A DNA stretch of 64,000 bases from Prosopocoilus inquinatus (Eukaryota; Arthropoda; Insecta; Coleoptera; Lucanidae). The translations under genes and the position numbers were made by a program. Location: positions 57,348,713-57,412,712 of the forward strand of contig CM069871.1 in NCBI GenBank assembly GCA_036172665.1. The letters are read 5' to 3'. Below are positions 1 to 11,584 of this stretch, piece by piece. Under the pieces are notes generated by a model. The model made no database searches and was not told where the DNA came from. It worked only from the letters and a program-made list of their open reading frames with translations. The number at the start of each line of letters is the position of its first letter. The stretch's first letter is position 1.

Positions 1-100
1 TTAGGAGCAAATCCGCTTCAATTTGTCTATCCTACTGCAATGTCAGGTCAAAAAGCGATCGGAGGATGTCGTTTTATCTGTAAAAATTAAAATGAAACGC
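1..100. repeat. Truncated dispersed repeat (ACAGCGACATC family)
   Basis: The first ~100 bases match 46094-46185 closely: the same run from TTAGTAGCAAATCCGCTTC through a CTACTGCAAT core to AAAAGCGATCG and a block close to AAGATGTCG. A weaker match lies at 41945-42040. It is one end of a dispersed element, cut by the window edge. No coding capacity is visible. Confidence 0.75.
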
Positions 101-1669
101 TCTTGTATATCAAAAGCGAAGGAACCACGAAAAAAATTGCTAAAAAACTTATGTTATGTTTTGCATTTTCTTAACAGAAGAAAACAAGATTTAGTTTATA
201 AACTTTTTCATTGAAAATTATTTTTCTCTGAACAGAATTTTAATTTCGCTGCTCCAAAATGTTTACGAATTTGAAGCCAACTCTTCCCGCTTGCCGGATA
301 GTGAAATAAAGTGCAGTTACGAAATTATTCATAAATATATGCAAATCACCTGAAGTAAATTATTCAATACAAATTATATAAAATAAGGATAACAGCTTGC
401 TCTCTCAACACCTGCTTCGACAAGTAAATAAAAGCACTATAACGCAAAAACAGTTCAAATCTGCGTGTTAAGCATTCATAAAATACATTTCTTGAAATTA
501 AATTTAAATTGTATTTTAAATAACTTGCAAGTATTTAATTCCGCGAATGAAATATTCATGGATTAGAATTTCAATGAAGTCCGGAATCATAAATAGTTCG
601 GCATATTTTTACGTTTATTTTTTAATCAGTTTGACGACAACCAGAGGCTAAGATCAGTATTAACGCTTTCGTAAACTGTTCGGTTTGCTTATCGTTTGCA
701 GCAATGAGAACCATACCAGGTGTAATCAAATTGGTTTCACATATTAATACTGCAAGTTCCTCGTCATGTAAGAGAATTAATACCGCAATTATCAAAAGGT
801 CTAACTCAAAAATAAAAAAAATGACCTACTAAAGGAGCGTTGGTACTTTTGTTTGAGAACTTCTGGTCGATCGTGCGTAAAGACATCATAAAATAAAACT
901 CCAGCAAAAGTCAAGGTCAAGTGCTTGATCGCATTTTTAAAGGGTGTGATGTTTTATGTAAACACAATATCAAATTCATAGTGTCCCGATGGTTGCCCAC
1001 TTGTGGAATTTGATTAAAGAAGACCATTTTAAATCTACTCTCACTGATTACAGAATTAGATTTGTTTTATTAGATAATCGACAATAATTAGATCTTAGTA
1101 TGAATCACATAAACATAAACTTTATTCTTTATTGAATAACTAAAGAGTCTTCAATAACAACAAGTCTAAATAAATAAATAAATACGTAAAATGAACAAGC
1201 ATTCGACAATAATTTAAGTAAAAGATAGGTTCTTTGTCAGATACTCCTCGATGTCATTTATTTGTACAGTGTAAGCAAAACAAAATAATCAAACCATAAA
1301 TGAAGGGACGATGAATACCGACGTGCGTTGTTTATGATAATTTTTAGAATGTTACCTTAAATGTTTTTATTTTCTAACTTTTACTTATTGTTACTCTTTT
1401 GTCAACAGAAAATTAACTTAATTAATTCAGTAAGTAACGCCACAAACGTGATGGATGTTTATTTTCTTTTGTTATGGAATTGCTGAGCGAAGATTTTATT
1501 GACCCAGTGCCCTTCATTTCGATGACGCTATAGTGCTTTATGTTTTGTTTATAATGTAATGTTTTGCTTAGAAAAATCCACACACGATCGGTCAGATGTT
1601 CTCAGACAAAAAGACTCCGGGCTCTTATGGGACTTTAATTTCTTTCATTTTTCATTCATTTTTCATTTC

Positions 1670-1742
1670 ATTCATTTTCTTGAAGTCATGAAGAACTTAC
1701 AGTTTTAATATGTGAAACTTATTTGATGACACCCTGTATATA
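1670..1742. repeat. Duplicated segment, empty-site copy
   Basis: The segment from ATTCATTTTCTTGAAGTC to GATGACACCCTGTATA recurs at 2088-2270. This copy reads GAACTTACAGTTTTAAT without interruption, whereas the second copy carries a MITE exactly at the TTA. It is the unoccupied paralogue of the 2118-2225 insertion site. Confidence 0.8.
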
Positions 1743-2117
1743 AATATGAAAATTTTAGAAAGAATTGTAATAATACATGGCAGACTTACAAATGGAAAGA
1801 CAACCTTAGTGATAATAAAAACAGAAGTTTGAGAAAAAAAAAAGAGAAATTATGTAGTTGAATGAAAAAGAAAAATAAATTACATAAAGTAAACTACGTT
1901 ATATATTTTAAGTTAATGCTCGTCTAGTTAACAGATGCAGCTTCAACTGTCTCTTGAATTGTTTAGAAGATAACTGTTTTAGCCACAATCGAGGCTATTC
2001 AAACAATGAGCGACGTTGTAAGTAAAAGATCTTTTGAACAAACTTGTCTTATGTTTAGGAGCATCAATGACGTCCTTACGTCTTAGAATTCATTTTCTTG
2101 AAGTCCTGAAATACTTA

Positions 2118-2225
2118 TGCCCGTTTACACTTAAATGGTTAAGTGACACTTTTTCCATAAGAGAAAGTGTCACTTAACCACTTAAGTAGGACTTAAATTT
2201 TAAGTGAAAGTGGTGCAAACGGGCA
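2118..2225. mobile_element. Harbinger-like palindromic MITE, copy 1
   Basis: This 108-bp near-perfect palindrome begins TGCCCGTTTACACTTAA and ends AAACGGGCA. It is flanked by TTA on the left and TCA on the right, where the paralogous empty site at ~1697 has a single TTA. The 3-bp TTA duplication, with one side mutated, and the TIR form suit a PIF/Harbinger-mobilised MITE. It has no coding capacity. A diverged second copy lies 400 bp downstream. Confidence 0.8.
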
Positions 2226-2622
2226 TCACAGTTTTAATATGTGAAACTTATTTGATGACACGCTGTATACAGGCTGTTTCAGACCACCCATCCCATCTTT
2301 TTTTCTCAAAAATTACAAGAAAAAAATTAATAACAAAGGCTATATGACGCATTTAATAGCTATAAAATTATTTTTCAATTGTCAACTGAAAGTAGGTATA
2401 CCTTTTCTTAAAAAAGAAACAACTTTTACTTGAACAAATTTTTAATATCTTAAATCACCGAAACTCTCGAGCACTTCGAATGAGCTATCCCAGCTCTCTT
2501 AATCGTATCATCCGTATCGGGGAAACGAAAATTCATTCACAGAGAAGTGTGCAGAAAATAAATACTTGCAACATTTGGCATGGTAGGAGAACACTTCCCC
2601 GCTGAGTGCCATCCCTGTCTTA

Positions 2623-2749
2623 TGTCCATTTGCATCACTTTCACTTAAAAGTCCTATTAAAATTGTTAAGTGACAGTATTTCAATAATAGAAAGTGTCAC
2701 TTAACCCCATAAGTAGGATTTAAATTTTAAGTGAAAGTGAAAACGGACA
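2623..2749. mobile_element. Harbinger-like palindromic MITE, copy 2
   Basis: This 127-bp palindrome begins TGTCCATTTGCATCAC and ends AACGGACA, with intact TTA duplications on both sides (2620-2622 and 2750-2752). Its interior shares GTTAAGTGACA and AAAGTGTCACTTAAC with copy 1. Outer ends differ between the two copies more than the hairpin interior does. Confidence 0.8.
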
Positions 2750-3877
2750 TTAAATAGTTTTCGAAAAAAAAAATTAAATTGTGCTAAAAACTTGACAATC
2801 TGTAAGCTTAAACATACCTTGTTTTAGCAGGTCTGAAACTTTACAATGTTTGATGAGGATTAGAGATAAACATCTTCATTCTTCTTCTCAAAATGTTTGG
2901 TGCCATAAATACCACATTGTTTTTATATTCGACTTTTCATGATGTCTAAGCTTTATAAAAATTATGTTAATTTACAAAATTTAAAAGGAAGCAATAAAAT
3001 TTAAAAAGATCCAAAACAAACAAATTTAATTAAAAAGAGCAATAGCTATGGAACACTGAAGATATTGAAACATTAAAGACAAAAATAATTTAACTTTAAA
3101 AACAATCTCTTTCTCAATTTTGAATGAACAATGGCAATATCTAATTCAGATGGATTTAAGCCATCCGTCATATATTACTAGAGAACGGAAACTCGTACAT
3201 TAGACTGGTGGAAGGGAGCCGCAAGAGTTGACGATCACGCGTTTTGCCGTCCTGCCTTGATTTGAATGCTCAGTTTTCAATTCATCGTAGTGGGAAGCGT
3301 AATTAATATTTGGCAAGATATAAGGACGACTATTTAGAACATTCTTGTTTTATTTTAACCTCATGTGATAAAATGCAGAAGTTGGGGATACTTTGAAAGT
3401 GCTTTCCACGGCCCGCCCTTAAATTTATTTGAACATGATGTAACGTTTGCCCCGGTTCCAATTACATATTCTTCACCGCCACCTTTTTATACTATAAGGA
3501 AGAAGATTTTCCAGTAGAACAATAAAATAGAGGCATTTTTATGGTAATTGGAATTACGCTGCCACCACCAATGGTTGTAAAGGTCACCGAGCTCTTGTAC
3601 AAATCAGTTAGAAAATAAATTAAAATGCAGAAGTATACCCCAAAATAAATAAAAGAACGACGGTAAGGTCAAAAATTGAGTACCAATGCTAATTAGTGAA
3701 AACGTCAAAATGGTTAAAATGTTGGTCACCAAAGTGACTTAAGTTGACCAGTTCCAAGTGGACCGGCAATGCTTTCTTGCGAGGAAGATATTCCCATATT
3801 TGTTATATAGTTTAGGTTTTGAGCATTTCTAATTTTAGATAGTGTATTTTATAACTAATTATGTAATTAACTTTCAG

Positions 3878-4143
3878 ACGAAAGTGCTAAGGACTTCCAG
3901 CGGAAAGTGGACAGCGCTTGCGTTTTCCATAACGCCAGTTCCCGTTTCGCCGACGGTTTTAGATTCGGTCTGGGAGCAGAAGTTGGCATAAGCACGGCCA
4001 GAATACACGCCAGAGGACCGGTGGGCGTTGAAGGGCTGCTCACGACGAAGTGGGTATTAAGGTCTTCCTCGGGGCACGCCGCCGCTGACTTCGCAGAAGG
4101 AGGCAGCTGCTCTTGGCTACACGAATCGCTCCCTATTAACTAA
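3878..4143 (+). CDS. P5CS: Delta-1-pyrroline-5-carboxylate synthase, terminal exon
   Basis: P5CS (ALDH18A1 family) is the bifunctional mitochondrial glutamate 5-kinase / gamma-glutamyl phosphate reductase that starts proline and ornithine synthesis from glutamate. The exon follows a TTTCAG acceptor at 3872-3877 and carries two bases of a split codon. It reads [28 protein letters not shown] and [19 protein letters not shown], the highly conserved C-terminal stretch of the reductase domain. It then diverges to a short tail ending LHESLPIN before TAA at 4141-4143, matching the usual C-terminus, so the gene ends here complete. Earlier exons lie outside the window or are hidden in the preceding intron. 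The next gene on the same strand starts about 670 bp downstream. Confidence 0.95.
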
Positions 4144-4814
4144 TTTATTAGAAAAAAATTGTATTTAATGTTAGTTACTTTTTTTTATACTGACTGTCTT
4201 GCGTTTCACTCATAATTTATAAAATCACATGAAATAATGACGCTTTGTAGATATGTATAAATGTATATATTTAATTACTTAAGCCATATTGTGTCTGTTG
4301 TAAAATTTATTTTTTTTTTTTTTTTTAGAAAAAGAAACTGTTTTTATAAATTCTTAGTTTATAAATGAAATTTTTATTGGGGGATGATATTTTGCTAAAT
4401 TTTAAACAATTGAAATAAAGAAGGTATGAAAAGGAAATATAACCAGAATGAAGGAACGTAGTGAACTTTGATAAAAGTTGGCGCTGACGGACCCATAAAA
4501 CTACCCGCCAATGATCGACTTTTCAAATGTATGGAATCATAAACCTATGAAATCGTTTTTTAGTTACTCGAACCGCGGTTTAAATAGACTATTTAGTTTG
4601 AGACTGCGCAGTTTTAAAAGCCATTGAATGAGCTATACTTTGGCCCATACCGTATAATAATATTTAAAACATCTCAAACTATTTTGTTACAGTGACCTGT
4701 TCAAAACATAAGTTTTCTAAATATGTCATAATTAAATCTGGCATTAGTTTGTCTGTCACTTTACAGTATGCTTTAATCAATCTCAGAAATTTTAGTGCAC
4801 TTCTAAATACCGTT
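4144..4814. other. Intergenic region with 5' leader of the next gene
   Basis: This AT-rich spacer includes a T-run and no recognisable exon. A TATAATAATATTTAAAA stretch at about 4652 and an acceptor-like TTTTGTTACAG at 4682-4692 precede the next gene. Its promoter or a 5'UTR splice may therefore lie here, but neither can be shown from sequence alone. Confidence 0.4.
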
Positions 4815-7800
4815 ATGGAATTCGTCATAAAATGCTTATTTCTGGGCGGACAGTACGCCACACAAGCAGCCGGCGAGGTAATCGTGACCATCATAAAAGG
4901 CGGCATGACCTTGCACAAAAATCTCACCCAAAGATACGAAAGTATGGTTCGCATCATCGAAACCCATGAAAACATGTTAGAACATCTAAATGCCTTCAAT
5001 CAAAACACAGACTACGATAGGGTAGATCATCTGCGCTTAGCAAGCGAAACCGGAAATTGCGAAATTACGCGAGCAAATTCGGATATCCTCAACAACTTAC
5101 AATCATACTCGATCTTACAAAAGCCATCGCTTTCGAAATGTATGGACATCGTAAAAAATCATCATCAAAATTTATCATCCTCTTTGAGCAACGACGGATT
5201 CCATGACCATGAAGAAATTTATACCGACCGTTACAAACATTTATACAGGAACTTCAAGGGCACTTCAACAGGAAAAGAAGAAAATTCATCTGGCGCAACG
5301 AAAACAAAGAACTCGCGTGAAAACATAACTTCTCCCGAAGGTTTGCATAAGCCAAAGCAACTCGAACAAACAGATTCAAGGAAGACTTTCTCACAACAGA
5401 ATTTTCTCACCAGTTCAATTCAGTTTTTAAGCTACCAAATGTTGTCCCTTAAATCGACAAAGAAAGAACCAGTTAATGAACCATATAATCTTGAAGCTTC
5501 TGCGCATGTTGAAAAATTGTTAAAGGAAGAAATAGGTAATCGCGTTATTCGTGAACTAAACTGAGGCGTACTAATAATTTATAATTCCTTTCTCAGATCA
5601 TCCAGAAAACCCCTTGCCTGATGGAGATCAATTTTTCGACTGCGAAACCGACGAAAGTTTCTTTGAATCGTCTGCTTCAATTTCACCCGAGTTGAAAAAA
5701 CAAAGCGTTTTGAACGACGACGAGCCGATAGGAATGGACGAAAAATTTTCAAAACGCACTCGAAATGCTCCTTGCGTTCCAGAAGGTTTGCCAAAGCTTA
5801 ATCGTATTGAAGACAAATCAAAACTTACAACTCTTACTAACGAAGAAGAATCTGTTTTGGGGATCAAAACGAATAAGGCAGATGTTTCTCAAAGAGCGCA
5901 AGAGCTAGCGCCACTTGGAGTGCCGATTAGCCCGACGATACAATTCGATGATCCAACACAATTTGAAGATGCCCTTCAAACGTCGAGTGTGAATCAATCA
6001 TCATCTTCACCAAACACAAATATTTTAGACCAATCTGCAAACGACGAGGCAAAAAATTTAAATGAACAACCACCGCCGTTACAATATTTGCCGAAGCCAA
6101 AGTTTCTGCAAATTTTCAATGATGCTCCGCCAGTGTTGAAAGTCACGCAAGCAAATCTGAAAGAAAATACTGCGCTTGATGGTCTTCCTTCATCTTTAGA
6201 AAAGAATGGGAAAGAACTGCCAAGGTCTCTCAAATTAAATGACTCACTCGAAGACAACGAAGTTGATGGAGCATCTGCGGATTCCAATGCACATGACTTC
6301 TTTATAATCACCGAGGAAAGCAAAGAAGATTTCGACAAACTGAAGAAAATGCAACAACTAACAACCAATCCGGTCGTAACTTCAGTGACAGCGGAAAGTG
6401 GTGAGGCAAAAATGGAAGACGACGATTTTGTGCAAGCAATACCAAGTGAGGGACAAAGAAAAAACAATGAAGATAGCTTATCGAAACCACATTCACATAG
6501 CGCGGACTCTTTATTAAAGGTATCTGCGGATCAAAATGTATTTGAGGAGAGCTCCACCACGAAAATTACGAATCCAAAGGAATTCAGTAATACCCGGTCA
6601 CACGAAGATGAATTTTCACAGGTGTTAAAGGTTGCAAAAGCAGAAATAAATGTGGAAGAAAATTCAGCGCTTGATGATCTTACCCTATCTTCAGAAAATA
6701 ATGAAAAAGAATCGCCAAGGTCTTTCGAGTTAAGTGACTCATTCAAAGACAACGAAAATGATGAAGGACCTGCGGATTCGAATAAGTCCGAAGAAGACTC
6801 CAACAAACTAAAAGAAATGCAGCTTCTAACACGCAATTCTATACTATTGACTCCAGAGGCGTCGGAAACTGGGGAAGTAAGTATCGAAGACGATAACCTT
6901 ATGCAAGCAAAATCAAAGGAAGAAGAAAGACAAAGCAATGAAGGTCGCACTGTAGGTAGTTTATCGAAATCATATTCACTTCGCGACGACTCTTTTTCAA
7001 ATGCATCTGAAGAAAACCTGGCCACGATAATTACGAATCCAAAGGACTTCGAAAGTGCCCAATTAAAAAAAGATAAACTTTCACCTGTGATAAAAGTCGC
7101 AAAAGCAGAAATAAATGCAAAAGACAATGCAGAACTTGATGGTCTTCCTCCACCTTCAGGAAAAAATGAGAAAGAGCCGCCGAAGTCTCTGGAATCAAAT
7201 GGCTTGGTCGAAGACAACGAGAATGATGAAGCACGGGCAGATACCTTTTGTACAACAACCGATGAAAGCAGGAGAGGCAAAGAAGACTTCAAGAAATTGA
7301 AAGAAATGCAAGAATTAACAAGCAATTATGTACTAACAGAGGCAATAAAAACTGGGGAAGTAAATATGGAAGACGATAAGATCATGCAAGCAAATGAAGA
7401 AGAAGGAAAAAGCAATGAAGATCGTATTGTAGATAGTTTATCGAAATCACATTCCCTTCGCAACGACTCTTTTTCGATTGTGTCTGAAGAAAGCTTGGTC
7501 ACGAAAATTCTGAATCCAACGGAATTCAGAAATACCCAATCAAACAAAGATGAATTTTCACCGGTGTTAAAAGTTGCAAAAGCAGAAACAAATGCAGAAG
7601 ACAACGCAGAACTTGATGGTCTTCCTCCATCTTCAGAAAAAAATGAAAAAGAACCGCCGAGGTCTCTTAAATCAAATGGCTCGCTCGGAGACAACGAAAA
7701 TGATGAAGCACTGCTTGCAGATACCTTCTTTGAAACAACAACCGAGGAAAACATAATAGGCAAAAAAGACTTCAACAAATTGGAAGAAATGCAGCTACTA

Positions 7801-10590
7801 ACAAGCAATTGTGTACTAACTCCAGAGGCAACAAAAACTGGGGAAGTAAATATGGAAGACGATAAGATGCAAGCAGAATCAAATGATGAAGAAAAAGGAA
7901 AAAGCAATGAAGATCGTATTGTAGGCAATTTATCGAAACCACATTCACTTCGCGGCGAATCTTTTTCAAATATATCTGAAGAAAACTTGACTGCGAAAAT
8001 TACGGATCCAAAGGAATTGAGAAACACCAATTCAAACAATGATGAAATTTCAGCAACGTTAAAAGTTGCAAAAGCAACAATAAATGCAGACGACAATGCA
8101 GTACTTGATTGTCTTCGCCCAACTTTAGAAAAAAATGAAAAAGAACTGGCAATGTCTCTTGAATCAAACGGCTCGCACAAAGAGAGCGAAAATGATGAAG
8201 CACTTGCAAATACCCTCTTTATAAAAATCAAGGAGTGTAGCAGAGGCAAAAAAGACTTCAACAAATTGGAAGAAATGAAACAAGTAACGAGCAATCCTGT
8301 ACTAACTCCAGAGGCAACAAAAACTGGGGAAGTAAATATGGAAGACGATAAGATCATGCAAGCAAATGAAGAAGAAGGAAAAAGCAATAAAGATCGTACT
8401 GTAGATAGTTTATCGAAACCACATTCCCTTCGCGACGACTCTTTTTCAAATGTCCGTGAAGAAAACTCCACCACGAAAATTAGCAACCCAAATAAATTCG
8501 AAAATATACAATCAAACAAAGATGAATTCTCGCCAGTGGTGAAGCAGGATGCAAAAGACAACGCAGCATTTGTTGATCTTCCTCCAACTTTAGAAAAGAG
8601 TGGAGAAGAACCGCGGAGATCTCTCGGATTAAATGATTCACTCGAAGACCACGAAAATGAAAAAGAACTCGCAGATTCCAACGTACAAAATGCCCTTATA
8701 ACCACCGAGGAAGACAACAGGTTTAAAGAAGATTTCGACAAATTGGAAGAAACGCAACAACCAACAAACAATTCCTTAACTGACAAAGTAAGTACGGGAG
8801 ACGATAATATTATCCAAGCTATGTCAAGTAAGAAACAAAGACGACAAAACAATGTGGATGGTTCATCGAAACCGCATTTGCTTTGCGACAGCTCTTTTTC
8901 AAAGCTATCTGAAGAAACACTCGCCACGAAAATTAGGAACACGAGGAAATTCGAAAATATTCTTGATTCTTCCGATGATATTTACGTATTGCCAGACATA
9001 TCAAGCACTCGTTTTCCAAACAAGGATGTGTACAAAGAAGAAACGTCTGGAAGAGCCATGTTATTAATGGAAGAAGAAGAAGGAGCTCAAAGTATAGAAA
9101 ACGTCAAAAGCCCAGCTACTTTTCCAAATGTTGCCCAAGATCTGATGCCATTCCTGGGGGATAAGAAAACTGAAATCCCTAAATTTGTGCAAATAACTTA
9201 CCTAACAAAACCACATTTCTTTAGATGTGAAATTCTGAGTACCAACAAAAAAGAAAATGAGTCAAAATCAAGCAGCTCGAGCGAAGCAAAAAATCAAACG
9301 CGAGAGCTACACGACACTTCCTGGGTAATCCAGAAAGGTGGTCAACTCTCGAAGCTTCAAAGAGATGCTTTCAAATCATTGACAATCAAAGAATTTCATT
9401 TACATAAGAGCTTCGCGAATGAGTTTTTATATACCACCCGTTTTGACGAAATATTGAATGACAGATTAAATCAGATTGCACCAAAACAAGCATTAAAAGA
9501 TACGCACGGAAACACAGAGATTGACAACTTAACTGACCCTCCGAGGTATAATGAATTCTTAACAAACTACACGAACTTTTTGCTTCGTTCTAAATCCAAC
9601 AACTTTCTGAAAGATTACTTCGTAGAATACGCCCAAAATAACTACTTGCAATCATCGATTCTGTACTACACTACTTTCGCAAGAACGATGAAAGAAAATT
9701 TGGCGAATGAGAGAAGACGCACAATGAACAACAGAGGTAACGAAAATCAACTTTTTAAAAAAGAAATGCACGATATTAGTAAACGGGGCGACCCAAACAT
9801 ACCTGCAGAAAGTGGCACCAAATCTTCAACTCCAAATAACTTCAGTAAAGAACAAGCGCCGGTTACATTTTCTTTGATTCTACACGAAAACAACAAACAT
9901 GAGAAGCCCCTAAGTATGAAGACGAAAAATTTTGAATTGTGCAAAAATATTACGCCAGAAAATTGCACAGAAATGGTCCATGCTGATGAATCCAAATTGA
10001 GAACTTTGAAATTGCCACCAACAAAACACGAATTGTACCATCAAAAATTCAGCAACAATCAACAGCAACTGGTTAAAGAAAATCGAGGGCAACACCATAA
10101 GAAATCAATAAGGAGAACCATCAATCATATAAGGCACACACAAACTATGCATACGCGAGAGGAAATAGTTCCTAATTTGAAAAGTGGACTTCAAAAAGTC
10201 TACTGCTTTGGAATTAAAAAGTTAAGTAAAGTCAATAGGCCGAAGGAAATTAAAAAGCAACTCGCTCCGTATCTAAAAAACGAGACGAAACTAATGATTG
10301 CCAACCAGAAAGCGTTTTACAAGTTAGAACAAAAAGTGACGCAGTACCTAATCCAGCTAAACATGAGGGTCCTAAACAAAAACAAATATGTAAACGAGAT
10401 TTCGTTAGAAAAAACATTTAAACGTGGCTTTGCTAAGTCTCCTCCAGCAGCAGAGAATGATGATGATGATGAGTCCGAAAAGTGTGAGGAAGAGAACGGT
10501 GACGATAAGTTAGCTGGTAGAAGCATACTGTACATATTTTTTATGGCGTTCCTAAATTTTGCAACTGAACAAGAACTTCCGTTTCCATGA
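4815..10590 (+). CDS. Unrecognised 1904-aa acidic tandem-repeat protein, two exons
   Basis: I do not recognise this protein. Exon 1 (4815-5535) starts at ATG with G at -3 and +4. A 61-bp intron (5536-5596, GTAATC...TTTCTCAG with a CTAAT branch-like site) joins it in frame to the 4994-bp exon 2; the split codon becomes GAT. Together they give 1905 codons with no stop. The N-terminus (MEFVIKCLFLGGQYATQAAG) contains hydrophobic stretches. Residues ~420-1367 are six imperfect tandem repeats rich in Glu, Asp, Lys, Ser and Asn, predicted disordered. The C-terminal ~450 residues are non-repetitive and basic. A DDDDESEKCEEENGDD tract near 1860 precedes a short hydrophobic end. AATAAA follows the stop by about 55 bp. 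Translation could start further upstream if a 5' exon uses the acceptor at 4692. The long open frame despite transposon-rich surroundings argues for a real host gene. Confidence 0.8.
5536..5596 (+). other. 61-bp spliceosomal intron
   Basis: GT at 5536-5537 and TTTCTCAG ending at 5596, with CTAATAATT about 20 bases before the acceptor. Removing it fuses the upstream frame (stop at 5562-5564) to the downstream frame without a gap and with codon phase preserved (G|AT). Unspliced reading would stop within nine codons. Confidence 0.8.
6133..8975 (+). repeat. Six tandem coding repeats of about 480 bp
   Basis: Units begin near 6133, 6622, 7087, 7564, 8056 and 8536, each 440-490 bp (~150-160 residues). 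Each opens with a VLKVAKAEINA-like block. It continues through LDGLPPSSEKNEKEPPRSL, a DNENDEA block, KEDFNKLEEMQ, TGEVNMEDDKIMQA and SLSKPHSLRDDSFS, and closes with a TKITNPKEF-like block. Units 3-5 are most alike; units 1 and 6 are most diverged. That gradient suits expansion by unequal exchange in the middle of the array. Confidence 0.85.
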
Positions 10591-11271
10591 ATATTCAATG
10601 TGGGTACACTAAAATGAAATATTTAAATTGAAATATGTGTTTGTAATAAATTCAAGTTTGTAATTAGGCAAACTTTTTTTTTATTTGTAAAGTGTGTCGC
10701 TCGTTTTGGTTCTCATAAGAACAGTCAGTCCAGAACCGACCTACACCCGCCAGGGGCATGCGCACAATAAAAAAATGTTTATTTTTGTAGGGTCTTTTGT
10801 AAAGAGAAATCCGTCCGGAAACCAAAACAAGCTTACTGCAATTACCTGCATGGTTCAGAACGGATTATTTTAGTGCTAAGTTCTTTCTGGAAAGAAGTTA
10901 TTTTTAAGAAAATAGCTTCTAAACTTTTAACCCGACACTATTAAAAATGGAAAGAGCACTGAACCTTCTCTATCGATTTGTGAGCAGGCCAATTCTTACT
11001 GATTAATTTAAACTCATTGAAAACGTGCTCTACTTAATGAAAAATAGAAAAATTTTAAATGAACGATTTTAAGCTGCTACCAGGTGCTTTTCAGATAAAA
11101 CATCAAACAAAATTTGAAAAGAAAAAATCAAAATATAGCATGTTTCATGGCCAATAATAATGAAAAAAATAAAATAAATGAAGACTGAAATTTTTTTCAA
11201 GTTCTGAAGCTGTGTACATAAATAAAACCCTGTCTTAAGTTATAATATGTATATTGAGATATAAAATGTAT
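10591..11271 (+). other. 3' flank of the repeat-protein gene
   Basis: A canonical AATAAA lies at about 10645, followed by a T-rich run, and probably marks the cleavage region of the upstream gene. The remainder, up to the 5' LTR, is AT-rich and contains no recognisable gene. Confidence 0.5.
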
Positions 11272-11537
11272 TGTGAGAAACCTGTGTGGCCAGCATAGTT
11301 GCGATAAGATTCGCCGGGGAAGTACCAGCGTGTGGGAAGAGGCAGACGCTGAGGCAGCAGAAAGCGTCAGCTAGTGCGGATGACAATTCAAGCCTTGGGC
11401 AGTCGAATCAAGTCTCAGCAACTGGCAACACTTTGTATTTCGTCTTAAAAATATCCAATTGTTTTTTCCAAATCTACTAAAAGTTATTTGTACTAATAAA
11501 GCAATTATTTATGTATTACATTTGTGGTTTTCTAACA
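11272..11537 (+). repeat. 5' LTR
   Basis: 266 bp with TG...CA termini. AATAAA at about 11495 (ACTAATAAAGCAATT) is the likely polyadenylation signal. It is identical to 16449-16714 except one base. Confidence 0.92.
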
Positions 11538-11552
11538 TCAGAAGTGCGATTG
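11538..11552 (+). promoter_or_regulatory. Putative primer binding site (tRNA-Leu-like)
   Basis: TCAGAAGTGCGATTG directly follows the LTR. From general knowledge of tRNA-Leu 3' ends, TCAGAAGTGGGATT is the complement of the acceptor/T-arm without the CCA positions. The match has one mismatch but lacks the usual TGG start, so the call is tentative. Confidence 0.45.
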
Positions 11553-11584
11553 TGCCTCGTGCTTTGTGAGCCGTATTTATTGCG

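Larger units (their letters stand above)
101..3877. other. Probable P5CS intron sequence with repeats
   Basis: No exon is recognisable here on either strand. The next coding sequence downstream is the terminal exon of P5CS with an intact splice acceptor, so this stretch is most simply the 3' part of its last intron. It holds two small MITEs and a short duplicated segment near 1670-1742 and 2090-2270. Small unrecognised P5CS exons cannot be excluded. Confidence 0.5.

Noticed and set aside
6531..7325. 264-aa minus-strand open frame
   Set aside because: Another antisense shadow of the same repeats, with no motif of its own.
7326..8942. 538-aa open frame on the minus strand within the repeat-protein gene
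   Set aside because: It is the exact antisense of the coding repeats. Its Ser/Phe/Leu-rich sequence mirrors the Glu/Lys/Asn codons of the sense repeats, and repetition keeps stops out.
11286..11480. 64-aa frame repeated at 16463-16657
   Set aside because: It lies inside the LTRs and is duplicated because the LTRs are.
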